Shown one piece after another: positions 1 through 8,762 of a stretch of 64,000 nucleotides of DNA (positions within the stretch are counted from its first letter, which is position 1; the number at the start of each line of letters is the position of its first letter). The translations under genes and the position numbers were made by a program. The DNA is from Paenibacillus sonchi. GTDB taxonomy: Bacteria > Bacillota > Bacilli > Paenibacillales > Paenibacillaceae. The notes below the pieces were generated by a model, which saw only the letters and a list, made by a program, of their open reading frames with translations, had not been told where the DNA came from and ran no database searches. Location of the stretch: the NCBI RefSeq assembly GCF_016772475.1, contig NZ_CP068595.1, forward strand, positions 5,642,001 to 5,706,000, given 5' to 3'.

Positions 1-1587
1 GAAGATCAGTCCGAGAAAACCCGCGGCAAACATAATAAGCCCGAACTTTTGCCGCGATTCTTGAGCGTAGGTGTAGAAATCCGTTGGGAACTCTTCTTGC
101 TTGGCGTATTTCGCAAAATAACCCGAGGCCGCCGCACGTTCACCCGGGTCCATAATCTGATAGGTGTGGATGCGAAAGGCGTCCATCTTGGAGGAACCCT
201 GCATCTGTTCGCGAATAGCCCTTACCGTCGCTTCAGGAACGACAAGTTGGAGGCCGCGTAAACCGTAATTCATCGCATATCGATCCATGACTCCGGTCAA
301 CCGGACTTCCGTTTGAACCCCGTTTGCAGTAAAAGCAATGGTCTGCGGATAAGCAGCATTGTCCGTTTTCTTGCTTAATGCTTTCCTCCGGCCCTTATAC
401 CATATGCCTTCGCCTTCAACCGGAATTGCAAGCTCCGCACCGCCTGCCTGAAGCTGCTCTGCCGCAAGCAGCATCAGGCTGCGTTCATCCCCGCCCCCTT
501 GTCCAAATGTACCGGGTAGTCTAACAGCCTCTACCGCTTGATAGGTAAAGGTAAAGCCGCTTTTCTCCAGCTCCGCCCGAAAGGCTTGGGCAGCCTGCTC
601 ATTATGCTCAATGGTGAAATCGTAGGGCAGCATAGCCCGGGACTCCCGCCCGGCCGAAAAGTACAGCGAATAAGCAATGGACACCATTGTCAGTGTCACC
701 GCAGACAGAATGGTAATCAGCGTCAGTGAGTTGGCATTGCCCCTCATCCGGTGAATGACCGGGGCCAGCGACAAGCTGTTTTTCAGCCCCAGATGTCCGT
801 CCATGCCTTGGCGGACCCGGTAGAACACCCAGCCTATCGTTACGCGAAAAAGCAGATAGGTTCCAATTATAGTGAGGGCCAGAATCCCCAGCACCGGCAG
901 GAGCAGCGCCTGGCTGCTTATTTTACCCGAGAGTAGGTAACCGGTTGCGATGAATCCGAGGCCGGACACCCCCAACGTTGCGGACAGGACCGGTCCCGGC
1001 TGTTTCGAATGCTCACCCTGCTGCTCTCCCCTGAAGAGCTCAAGCAGTGGAGTACGGTAAACCGTTAACAGCATCTGGACCCATGTAAAGCTGAGAAGCA
1101 GAGTAAACACGGCGGCAGTCTGCAGCGCTGCTGTGCTGGAGAAAGACCATGTAATTATATGGTCAGTACCGGCCAGCTTCATCAGGATGAGCATAAAAAA
1201 CCGCGATACGACCGCACCGCCTCCGATACCAAACAGAAGCGCCCCCGCCCCCAGCAGCAGATTCTCCGCAATCAGCAACCCGCCTACCCTCCTTCGCGTC
1301 AGTCCCACCAGCTGGTATAAGCCGATTTCCCTGCTCCGCCGCTTAAGGAACATACCGTTAGCATAAAGGATGAATACCGCCATAATCATGATCAGCAATA
1401 TCCCGGCTGCACTAAAAAAGGCCTTGAACTGAATATCCGCGAAGGTCCGGGCCATTACCGTGGAGTCATTCTGCAATGAAGCAAACACAAAATATAAGCT
1501 TGTGCTGAGAATCAGGGCGGAAAAATACAGATAGTAATGCTTGAGATTCGCCCGCATACTGCGAATGACCAGCTCAAACAGGGTCAA
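1..1587 (-). CDS. BceB-type ABC transporter permease (partial, 3' end outside window)
   Basis: Membrane subunit of a Bce-type ABC transporter, the class that senses and removes peptide antibiotics acting on cell-wall precursors. The start is a TTG at 1587 behind a GGAGG at 1596-1600; the protein opens with LFELVIRSMRANLKHYY, the usual N-terminus of FtsX-like permeases, followed by a hydrophobic segment. 529 codons are visible without a stop and family members run to about 650 residues, so the C-terminus lies beyond base 1. The visible end again enters a membrane segment (FGLIMFAAGFLGLIF). It overlaps the ATPase stop by 14 bp, so the two are translationally coupled. The family assignment is firm; the drug specificity cannot be read. 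Confidence 0.88.
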   Translation of the reverse strand, partial: MTLFELVIRSMRANLKHYYLYFSALILSTSLYFVFASLQNDSTVMARTFADIQFKAFFSAAGILLIMIMAVFILYANGMFLKRRSREIGLYQLVGLTRRRVGGLLIAENLLLGAGALLFGIGGGAVVSRFFMLILMKLAGTDHIITWSFSSTAALQTAAVFTLLLSFTWVQMLLTVYRTPLLELFRGEQQGEHSKQPGPVLSATLGVSGLGFIATGYLLSGKISSQALLLPVLGILALTIIGTYLLFRVTIGWVFYRVRQGMDGHLGLKNSLSLAPVIHRMRGNANSLTLITILSAVTLTMVSIAYSLYFSAGRESRAMLPYDFTIEHNEQAAQAFRAELEKSGFTFTYQAVEAVRLPGTFGQGGGDERSLMLLAAEQLQAGGAELAIPVEGEGIWYKGRRKALSKKTDNAAYPQTIAFTANGVQTEVRLTGVMDRYAMNYGLRGLQLVVPEATVRAIREQMQGSSKMDAFRIHTYQIMDPGERAAASGYFAKYAKQEEFPTDFYTYAQESRQKFGLIMFAAGFLGLIF

Positions 1588-2362
1588 TGCGGTCACCTCC
1601 CAGCACGGCCTGCACATTGAGAATATCCTTGAAGAAAGTCTCGCGCGTTTTGCTGCCGCGGTACAATTCGGAATAGAGCGCTCCATCCTTCAAAAAGACG
1701 ACGCGGCTGCAATAGCTGGAAGCTAAGGGATCATGCGTGACCATTATAATCGTAATGCTGTACTCCCGGTTAAGCTCCTCCAGTGTTCCCAGCAGAGAAG
1801 AAGCCGCCTTAGAATCCAAAGCGCCTGTGGGCTCGTCTGCAAATACGAGAGAGGGCCGGTGGATCAGCGCACGTGCTGCCGACGTCCGCTGCCGCTGGCC
1901 GCCGGAAACTTCATACGGAAATTTATGCGCGATCTCCCCAATGCCCAGATTCGCGGCAATAGCCTGATACTCAGCTTCTGCTGCCTGTTTGTTCCGCTTG
2001 CCGAGCGAAATGGGCAGCAGAATGTTCTCTTTTACCGTCAATGTATCGAGCAGGTTGTAATCCTGAAAGATGAATCCGAGCTTTTTGCGCCGAAATGCAG
2101 ACAATTCAGTGTTATTCATGGCCGCGATGTCCGTATCCTCCAGGAAAATTGCGCCTTTCGTCGCTGTATCGATGGTGGCCAGTACATTGAGCAGCGTTGA
2201 TTTCCCGGACCCGGACGGGCCCATAATGCCGACAAACTCCCCCTCCAGTACACGGAGGTCTATGCCTCTGAGCACCTGCTGGACATTGCCCCTGGCCCCA
2301 TATGATTTATACACCTGCTGTGCAAGCAGCACGGTTTTTTGAAGCCGGTTCTGCATCTTCAT
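1574..2362 (-). CDS. BceA-type ABC transporter ATPase
   Basis: Cytoplasmic ATPase that powers the adjacent BceB-like permease. It has a Walker A GPSGSGKST at residues 48-56, a Q-loop FQDYNLLDTLTV, the signature VSGGQRQR, a Walker B LVFADEPTGALDS and a switch histidine in MVTHD. The 262-residue length fits the MacB/LolD/BceA group, which carries the GALDSK sequence after Walker B. Its start overlaps the kinase stop by 4 bp, placing it in one operon of regulator, kinase, ATPase and permease. The transported or sensed compound, likely a bacitracin- or lantibiotic-like peptide, is inferred from the module type only. Confidence 0.93.
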   Translation of the reverse strand: MKMQNRLQKTVLLAQQVYKSYGARGNVQQVLRGIDLRVLEGEFVGIMGPSGSGKSTLLNVLATIDTATKGAIFLEDTDIAAMNNTELSAFRRKKLGFIFQDYNLLDTLTVKENILLPISLGKRNKQAAEAEYQAIAANLGIGEIAHKFPYEVSGGQRQRTSAARALIHRPSLVFADEPTGALDSKAASSLLGTLEELNREYSITIIMVTHDPLASSYCSRVVFLKDGALYSELYRGSKTRETFFKDILNVQAVLGGDRIDPV

Positions 2363-3408
2363 CCCCTCCCTGCCCGGACGGACTCGAACCTGTTGCTTAC
2401 AGAAAAAGCGAGCTGCATGGATGTTCCTCTGTGCAGCTCCGATTGTACGGTCAGGGATATTCCGATTTTGTCCGCAACAGTACGGGCCAGATAGAGCCCC
2501 AGTCCGGTTGCCGCATTGTGCAGTCTGCCATGTCCGCCGGTAAATCCTTTATCGAAAATCCGCGGCAGGTCATGCGCGGCAATACCCGGACCTTCATCCG
2601 TCACCGTCATTCGGACCGTACCATCCCGCGCGGTCATGGACGACAGATGGATCGTTCCGCCTTCCGGGCTGTATTTGACCGCATTGGTCAGCAATTGCCG
2701 GATGATGAAACGGCACCATTTGCAGTCCGTATTGACCGCGGCCTCTTCTCCGCTGAATTCGACAGCTATATTTTTCTCCACACACCAAGAGGCCAGGTCG
2801 CGCACTTCCTGGGCGGCAAGCCGCTGAATTCCGGCCTGTTCCGGCATATAATCGGACTCCAGGGACGGCAGACGTGAAATGTGCAGCTGCTGGTCCATCA
2901 GCAAATGAATCCGCAGCCATTCAGATTCGATATTGCGCATAGCCGGGTGGACTTTGCCGGCATCAATAGTCAATTTCATGGCGGTCAGCGGCGTCTTCAC
3001 TTCATGTACCCAGGCAGCCAGATCATCCTGCTCCAATGACCGGGCAGCCATGCCGTCAGAAAGCTGATTCCAGTACCAGTGGTTCACCGCTCTCAAGAGC
3101 TGATTGGTCGCTTCCTCCTGATAGAAGCCGGCAGCAGGCAGTGTCTCAATCCAGTCTTCATTCATCTCTTCGGCCAGCTTCGCCAGACTATGCGCATACT
3201 TCATTTCTTTCTGGCAGCGCCACCCAAGGAAAACAGCCATCGCCAGAATCAGCAGGAGGTTCAAATATAGAAGCGACTGCCCGCGGATCGAAATACCGCC
3301 GTCCATCCAGATCAGCAGATCCGCCAGCAGCAGGGACAGCAGATAGAAACTGATCCAGCTTTTCCTGTCATACAGATAGCGGAGTATCAAAGCCAGGTTC
3401 CCCCTCAT
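2359..3408 (-). CDS. BceS-like intramembrane-sensing histidine kinase
   Basis: Sensor kinase of 349 residues with two membrane helices near the N-terminus (about 20-36 and 45-62) joined by a loop of only a few residues, so it has no real extracellular sensor domain. This is the mark of intramembrane-sensing kinases, which read the state of their partner BceAB transporter. The phosphorylated histidine is in WVHEVKTPLT (His135); the ATP-binding part shows an N box (LLTNAVKYSP), DEGPGI and ATGLGLYL. It overlaps the response regulator by 4 bp and the ATPase by 4 bp. Role in a flux-sensing resistance circuit is known for the family and inferred here. Confidence 0.92.
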   Translation of the reverse strand: MRGNLALILRYLYDRKSWISFYLLSLLLADLLIWMDGGISIRGQSLLYLNLLLILAMAVFLGWRCQKEMKYAHSLAKLAEEMNEDWIETLPAAGFYQEEATNQLLRAVNHWYWNQLSDGMAARSLEQDDLAAWVHEVKTPLTAMKLTIDAGKVHPAMRNIESEWLRIHLLMDQQLHISRLPSLESDYMPEQAGIQRLAAQEVRDLASWCVEKNIAVEFSGEEAAVNTDCKWCRFIIRQLLTNAVKYSPEGGTIHLSSMTARDGTVRMTVTDEGPGIAAHDLPRIFDKGFTGGHGRLHNAATGLGLYLARTVADKIGISLTVQSELHRGTSMQLAFSVSNRFESVRAGRG

Positions 3409-4091
3409 AATGTTGCCGCCATATAACCAAGCCCCTTTTTCGTGACGATGGCCTCTTCCAGCTCAAATACAGCCAGCTTTTGGCGCAGCCGGGTGATGTT
3501 CGCAGTTAATGTATTGTCGTTGACAAAATGCTCATCATCCCACAGCTTGCGGATCAGCTCATGCCGGGAGATTATCTGATCCTTCGCCTGGACGAGTACC
3601 ACGAGGATAAAAAACTCATTTTTGGTTAACAGGACATCCTGCCCACCCTTGCGGATCAGGCCGCGCTTCAAGTCAATGATGGCACCGTTCCATTCGATCA
3701 GATCGGCAGAAGATTCCTCAGCGTAAGCATACGTCCGGCGGAGTAACGCCTGAACTTTGGCCAGCAGGACGTCCATATGGAACGGCTTCGGGATATAATC
3801 GTCCGCCCCCAGGTTCATCGCCATCACCATATCCAGCGGATGGTCGCGCGAAGACAGAAACAGAACCGGCACTTTGGACACCGCCCGGATCTCCCGGCAC
3901 CAGTGGAACCCGTCGTACATCGGGAGCTGGATATCAATAATCACTAACTGGGGCTGCAAGCGGATAAAAGTATGCATCACCTCATCATACCGCTCCGGTC
4001 CCGTAACTTGAAACGACCATTGCTCCAATCTTTCCTTCAAGGAACGGAAAATGGCAGCATCGTCTTCGATAATAAAAATGTTCATATCCAT
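3405..4091 (-). CDS. BceR-like OmpR-family response regulator
   Basis: Two-component regulator of 228 residues: receiver domain with acidic pair EDD near the start, phospho-acceptor Asp53 in LVIIDIQLP, and KPF lysine (PKPFHMDVL), followed by a winged-helix DNA-binding domain ending in the typical YMAATL. It is the first gene of the four-gene Bce module and would activate the transporter genes behind it when BceS is stimulated. Two in-frame ATGs, 6 bp apart, could serve as start. I could not pick out a convincing BceR operator upstream of 4091. Confidence 0.92.
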   Translation of the reverse strand: MDMNIFIIEDDAAIFRSLKERLEQWSFQVTGPERYDEVMHTFIRLQPQLVIIDIQLPMYDGFHWCREIRAVSKVPVLFLSSRDHPLDMVMAMNLGADDYIPKPFHMDVLLAKVQALLRRTYAYAEESSADLIEWNGAIIDLKRGLIRKGGQDVLLTKNEFFILVVLVQAKDQIISRHELIRKLWDDEHFVNDNTLTANITRLRQKLAVFELEEAIVTKKGLGYMAATL

Positions 4092-4184
4092 ATCGTGGCT
4101 AGATCCTTCCCGCGGCTGCCGTGTGATTCCGGCACTAAAGCAATTAATCCATAGCTTTCTCCATCATACTACCCCAGACTGGAT

Positions 4185-4212
4185 AAAAAAAGAAGGGCCA
4201 ATAACGGCCTTC
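4185..4212 (-). terminator. Rho-independent terminator after the SLH serine hydrolase gene
   Basis: Read on the minus strand, GAAGGCC and GGCCCTTC form a stem with one bulged base and a short loop, followed by seven T residues. It begins 5 bp after the stop codon at 4217. Confidence 0.8.
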
Positions 4213-4216
4213 AGAT

Positions 4217-6319
4217 TTAATCCGGCAGGAGCATCGTGAACAGCAGCGCCGCCAGCTCCTGTTTGTTCAGCGTCCGCTGCGGGCCGTAGTCGAAGAAGCC
4301 CTTCGACTCTGTTACTTCCGGCCCATGAAGCTTCCAGACGACAGCCGAGCTGACTGCCTCAACCGCCCACTTGGAGGTGCCGGGCACAAGCTTAGCTGTC
4401 GAATCCGGTGTTCTCATCCCCGATCCGGCCAGTAAGCGAAAGACGATAACGGCTGCTTCTTCACGGCGGATCGGACGGTCCGGTTCAAACAGGCCTCCCC
4501 CCGCTCCCTCCAGCAAGCCGGATTCGACGGCGGCTTGAATAGCCCGCCGGTACGGAGAATTTGCCGTGTCCTTGAACGCGGGCGGATGGGATGATTCCGG
4601 CAGGCTCCATACCGAATTAAACGCTTGGACAAACGCTCCACGGGTGACGGCTTGCCCGGGCTGAAACGGCTGGGACAGATCATCTGCCAGATAGCCAAGT
4701 GCCTTCAGGCCAAGAATGTATTTGGCATACGGATGATTCTCTGATACATCCGGGAACACGGCCGGATGCTCGGGTATTTTGGCTGCATAGCTGTATAAAT
4801 TAGAGTATTTCAGATAATGGATGCGGCCATCGTTATCCGCCTTGAAGGCCAGCGGCTTGCCCTGCTCATCGATGAACAGTGTATCCTCCACTTGTCTCAG
4901 CTCGTGGCGCCCTCCCATCAGGTTACTCACAGTTAGAGTGCCTGTACCGGATACCTCAACCCGGGTCAGCAGTTTGACCCGCAAGTCGGAATACAACCCT
5001 GCAAATTTAGCGAGAACCTCTCTGGATTGCGGCCTGAAGCCTTTTGTTCCAAACGACGTCGGATGTCCGGAATAATAATGGTCCATAAAGGCGGCAAAAA
5101 ATTCATCCCGCAAATCCTGATTTGCATTATAAGTAACGAACACACCCGTTTTACGGTCCGGCAAAAGCCAGAGCAATGAACTGAAGCCCAGGATATCGCC
5201 ACCCTTGGATATTACGTTTTCGCCGTTTGTCTTGGAGGGAAGAGCAGGCGCTTCGAAGCCGTAAGTCATATCCGGCAAATCCGGATGAATGGCAATGTGG
5301 TAAGCTGACATTGCTTTGACCGATTCGGGCGACAGGATAACCGTGCCGTCAGCTGCCCGTCCACCGCTCAAGAAGGCCTTCATAAACAGGGCCATATCGG
5401 AGGCTGTCGAGATCATGCTGCCCTCCGGCCACTCCCTCGGCGATAAATCATACACCGGGATGGGGTTGCCCTCTGCATCATCGGATGAGGCCAATCGTCC
5501 AGCCAACTCCTTGCTGAGGCTAAAGCTGCTTGAAGACATGCCGAGCGGCTCGAACAGATGCTGACGCATATAGCTCCCGAAAGGCTCTCCGCTTGCCTGC
5601 TGTACGATGTACCCCAGCAGCCTGGATGCAAAGTTATCGTACATATATGACGTTCCCGGCTCGCGGACAACCGGGGGAAACTGCTCAAAGATACTTTCCT
5701 TCAGTGAGACCGGCTTTTGGGAATCATCCCTTACATAACTGGCATCTGAAGGTTCACGCACTTCAAAGCCTGTCGTATGCGTCAACAGATTCCCGATGGT
5801 AACCGGTGTGCCGAAGGGATTGGTTAAATGATAGCCGTCCAGATACTTTTCAATATTGTCCTGCAGCGAAATCTTTCCTGCCTGGACGAGCTGCATTACT
5901 GCGGCGGCTGTGAATACTTTGGAGACCGAGGCGATCCGGAAGGTGGTCCGGCTTGCATCCACCGGCGATTTCAGCGTCCGGCCGGTTAGTCCGTAGCCTT
6001 TAGAAGCAAGCACCTCCCCGCCTTGAACGACGGATACCGCGATGGCTCCCGCCTTCTGCCTGATGTCCTCCCTGGCAAAAAAAGCATCCAGGAACGCCTG
6101 CACTTCCTTCGCTTCACGCGGACCGTCCGTTTTAGCTGTCAAAGCCGCAGTGTCCCGTGAAGGAAGGGCAGCGCTGCCGGTTGAGGCCGCACCGGTGGCA
6201 GCTGTGTTCCATACAGACGGCGCTTCGGCATACACACTTGATTCTGCACCCAGGCTTGCCATCAATAGAACAGTCAGGAACCCTAACGTGCAGCTAGAAC
6301 TCTTTTTCTTACTATTCAA
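4217..6319 (-). CDS. Secreted class-C beta-lactamase-fold serine hydrolase with SLH domains
   Basis: Exported enzyme of about 700 residues attached to the cell envelope. I prefer the TTG start at 6319, behind AGAGGAGAGG, over the ATG at 6343, which has no ribosome binding site. The N-terminus is a signal peptide (MNSKKKSSS, hydrophobic core, SVYAEA). The hydrolase domain (about 65-420) has Ser131-x-x-Lys134 (SVSK) and the Tyr227-Asn229 pair (YDN) of the PF00144 family of serine beta-lactamases, DD-peptidases and esterases. The C-terminal 170 residues hold SLH-type repeats (FPDVSENHPYAKYI, FKDTANSPYRRAI, and a more degenerate third), which bind secondary cell-wall polymer. The substrate is unknown; a peptidoglycan-peptide or D-amino-acid ester hydrolase is plausible. 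It stands alone with its own terminator. Confidence 0.88.
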   Translation of the reverse strand: MNSKKKSSSCTLGFLTVLLMASLGAESSVYAEAPSVWNTAATGAASTGSAALPSRDTAALTAKTDGPREAKEVQAFLDAFFAREDIRQKAGAIAVSVVQGGEVLASKGYGLTGRTLKSPVDASRTTFRIASVSKVFTAAAVMQLVQAGKISLQDNIEKYLDGYHLTNPFGTPVTIGNLLTHTTGFEVREPSDASYVRDDSQKPVSLKESIFEQFPPVVREPGTSYMYDNFASRLLGYIVQQASGEPFGSYMRQHLFEPLGMSSSSFSLSKELAGRLASSDDAEGNPIPVYDLSPREWPEGSMISTASDMALFMKAFLSGGRAADGTVILSPESVKAMSAYHIAIHPDLPDMTYGFEAPALPSKTNGENVISKGGDILGFSSLLWLLPDRKTGVFVTYNANQDLRDEFFAAFMDHYYSGHPTSFGTKGFRPQSREVLAKFAGLYSDLRVKLLTRVEVSGTGTLTVSNLMGGRHELRQVEDTLFIDEQGKPLAFKADNDGRIHYLKYSNLYSYAAKIPEHPAVFPDVSENHPYAKYILGLKALGYLADDLSQPFQPGQAVTRGAFVQAFNSVWSLPESSHPPAFKDTANSPYRRAIQAAVESGLLEGAGGGLFEPDRPIRREEAAVIVFRLLAGSGMRTPDSTAKLVPGTSKWAVEAVSSAVVWKLHGPEVTESKGFFDYGPQRTLNKQELAALLFTMLLPD

Positions 6320-6433
6320 CCCAAATCCTCTCCTCTCTTTCATATAGACTTATCATAGGGGCTGGATCAGGCACTGTCGCTTGATTCAGATGATAAGAGG
6401 GAGCGGAATGTTACATTCTTGTCATGTTGAGAC

Positions 6434-7228
6434 TCAAAATATTGTCGGCACCATTCCCCCATCCATACGGATAGGAGAACCTTTAAATGCGGAAGCATAA
6501 GGGCTGCATACAAATGCAGCCAGCCGGCCTATTTCAATCGGCTTAATAAACCGCTGAATTTCAGATTGCGGCAGGTTGGCAGTCATAAATTTTTTCTCTT
6601 TTTCGGAAAAAGTCATATCTTCATTAGCGTACACACCATCAATGATTTGTCGCACATTTTCAGAGAGTGTTGGTCCGGGCATGATCGTATTGACTGTAAC
6701 TTCTGTTCCTCTTGTTAATTTGGACAAGCTTTTTGACAAAGATAAGAGCATCGATTTGGTCATGGTGTACTGCGGCATTTGCCCTGAAGGCATAATGGCT
6801 TCTTCACTCGCAATAAAGATAATGCGGCCATAATCTTTTTTCAACATTTTAGGTAAATAAAATTTGGATAATCCATTTGCCGCCAGAACATTAGTGCGGA
6901 AATATTTTTCCCATATTTCATCGTCAACGTCCTCATACAACATAATTTCATAAATCCCCGTATTGTTAACCAAAATATCAATATCCGGGTATTTTTCAAA
7001 TAAAGCTTCTCTTTGCCGGGTATCCACTATATCAGCTGCAGCATTTTGAGGAGAGGTAGCCGGGAAATTGGACTTCATTTCATTTACCGTCCGTTCTACC
7101 TCTTCATAACTCCGTCCATTAATTAGTACATTAACACCTTCTTTGGCAAGTTCAACGGCAATTGCTTTACCTATACCTTTCGTTGATCCCGTAACTAAAG
7201 CTGTTTTATTGTTTAAACCCATATCCAT
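6434..7228 (-). CDS. SDR-family NAD(P)-dependent oxidoreductase
   Basis: Short-chain dehydrogenase/reductase of 264 residues. It shows the cofactor-binding motif TGSTKGIGKA, an NNTG in place of the usual NNAG, a catalytic Tyr-x-x-x-Lys (YTMTK) and the C-terminal RMDGG. The start ATG follows GAAGGAG. It lies 55 bp downstream of an AraC-type regulator in the same direction, so the regulator may control it. The gene is visibly more AT-rich than its flanks, which hints at separate acquisition. The substrate cannot be told from sequence. Confidence 0.9.
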   Translation of the reverse strand: MDMGLNNKTALVTGSTKGIGKAIAVELAKEGVNVLINGRSYEEVERTVNEMKSNFPATSPQNAAADIVDTRQREALFEKYPDIDILVNNTGIYEIMLYEDVDDEIWEKYFRTNVLAANGLSKFYLPKMLKKDYGRIIFIASEEAIMPSGQMPQYTMTKSMLLSLSKSLSKLTRGTEVTVNTIMPGPTLSENVRQIIDGVYANEDMTFSEKEKKFMTANLPQSEIQRFIKPIEIGRLAAFVCSPYASAFKGSPIRMDGGMVPTIF

Positions 7229-7283
7229 AATTTATTTCTCCTTCATTTTTTGGAAGTATGTAATGATCAGCTCCTCTTCGAAA

Positions 7284-8342
7284 TCACCCATTACAAGTGA
7301 TTATGTTACCTTGTCTGGATGATTCAGTAACTAGCGCATTGCGCCAAAATTCTTGTTTTACACGCCAATTCGACGGAGTATCACCTTCCCAAAGCCGGAA
7401 AGCGCGGTAAAACGAGTTCTGGTCTGCATATCCAAGCATGAACGCTACTTCTTTAATATCGAGCGAGGAGTCTGCCAGGTACTCCAGTGCCTGCTCATGT
7501 CTGGCTTGTGTTAACAAATGCTTAAAGGTCGTATTTTCGTCAGAAAGCCGGCGCTGCAAGGTACGGTCGCTTATTCCCAGCTCTTTCGCAACAGCCTGAA
7601 TATCGGGCCGTCCTCCGGTAAGGCTACGTTTCATGATCCATTTGACCATCAGGGAAATTGAGCGCTCGCGCTGCTGTTCACCCAGCGTCCGGTCCAGAGC
7701 CGGAGTCAGGATCTCCAGCAACTCTTCGTTGTATGAGACAAAGGGACGGTCCAGATCTTTTCGGTGCAGCGTCAACCGGTTGCATGGTGCACCAATCCGG
7801 ACAGGACAGCCGAAGTAGGCTTCAAGGGCCTGTACATTGGCCATAACATCTGAAAATTCGACGAACCGCGCTGTCAAAGGCTGGCCTGTCCCCCGTCGCC
7901 CAAGCTCCAAAAGATAGGCTAGTGTGATACCAATCAACATCGGCGGACCAGGCTGCTCGGTGTACAGCCATTCCAGTGCGATGCTACAGCTCTCCCCCTC
8001 CTCGGTGATAAGCAAGTTTTCTGGAGGACACAGTTGTTTGTAGCGCGCCATTCGGTTTAGAGCATCACGGTAGTCACGGGAGTGGTATGTTGCTAAGACG
8101 GTCGGCGGGTACTTCGCGGTTTCAAAACCTGCCGCAAGCTCGATAATCCCCTTGGCAGTGTCACCAATGAGATCGGAATAAGCCTGCCAGACCGCGAAAT
8201 ATTGGGCGGTGGTGACTGCAGGTTCAGCAATAATTGTGAGCGGCTGCCCTGCTTTACGAGCTACATCGTGGGCAGCAATCCCTAAATGACGTAATCCTGC
8301 CCAGAATCCCGGCGGGATTTTAATAGAGTCAGAAGACTTCAT
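7284..8342 (-). CDS. AraC-family regulator with N-terminal arabinose-binding-like domain
   Basis: Transcription regulator of 352 residues. The C-terminal 100 residues hold the two helix-turn-helix units of AraC/XylS proteins (ISDRTLQRRLSDENTTF and IKEVAFMLGYADQNSFYRAF). The first 200 residues resemble the effector domain typical of the OruR/ArgR-like subgroup (PF12625 type), common in Proteobacteria and less so in Firmicutes. It overlaps the preceding 64-residue ORF by 4 bp and is followed by the SDR gene, suggesting a small operon of sensor and enzyme. The effector is unknown. Confidence 0.88.
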   Translation of the reverse strand: MKSSDSIKIPPGFWAGLRHLGIAAHDVARKAGQPLTIIAEPAVTTAQYFAVWQAYSDLIGDTAKGIIELAAGFETAKYPPTVLATYHSRDYRDALNRMARYKQLCPPENLLITEEGESCSIALEWLYTEQPGPPMLIGITLAYLLELGRRGTGQPLTARFVEFSDVMANVQALEAYFGCPVRIGAPCNRLTLHRKDLDRPFVSYNEELLEILTPALDRTLGEQQRERSISLMVKWIMKRSLTGGRPDIQAVAKELGISDRTLQRRLSDENTTFKHLLTQARHEQALEYLADSSLDIKEVAFMLGYADQNSFYRAFRLWEGDTPSNWRVKQEFWRNALVTESSRQGNIITCNG

Positions 8343-8533
8343 ACATCCCGGCCTCCTTTAGCTTTATTTTCAGATTGAGGGAAAGTTTCGAGATCCGATG
8401 CAGATTCTATCGCCACATCCATCTTCGCTTTCTGCAAATGGGTATGCAATTGGTTTTGTGGCGCTTGTGAAATGCTGAACGTTTTGATTTCCATCCCATC
8501 GTATACTACGAGTACCGTGGTTAATGCATTCAT
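8339..8533 (-). CDS. Small protein of unknown function
   Basis: A 64-residue ORF with a strong ribosome binding site (GAGGTGAGG, 5-9 bp before the ATG) and a 4-bp stop/start overlap with the AraC-type gene, which together argue it is translated. The N-terminal half is beta-rich and hydrophobic (LTTVLVVYDGMEIKTFSIS), the C-terminal half polar and charged. I recognise no family. It could be a leader peptide that couples translation of the regulator. Confidence 0.5.
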   Translation of the reverse strand: MNALTTVLVVYDGMEIKTFSISQAPQNQLHTHLQKAKMDVAIESASDLETFPQSENKAKGGRDV

Positions 8534-8628
8534 GAAAACCTCACCTCTGCATCCTAGTTTATCATTTTTTTGCAGGAACTAATGCGGGCCTCTTATGCCC
8601 GATCCGGGAGCAGAAGGTTTTTTACACC

Positions 8629-8665
8629 AAAAAAACCGGGCTTAAGCGTGAGCTTAATCTCCCGG
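8629..8665 (-). terminator. Terminator of the PHP/metallophosphoesterase operon
   Basis: On the minus strand CCGGG...CCCGG encloses an inner TTAAGC/GCTTAA stem with a 4-base loop, followed by seven T residues. It lies about 100 bp past the stop at 8763. The bases between stop and hairpin hold no gene I can support. Confidence 0.85.
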
Positions 8666-8762
8666 TCTGGTTAAGCGTTATGCGTGATCACGTTGCCTTT
8701 GCCTGCATTGCCATGGAGGCGGGCCTGATCAACTTTTCTACCCACCTGCGCAAATGTAGTTT

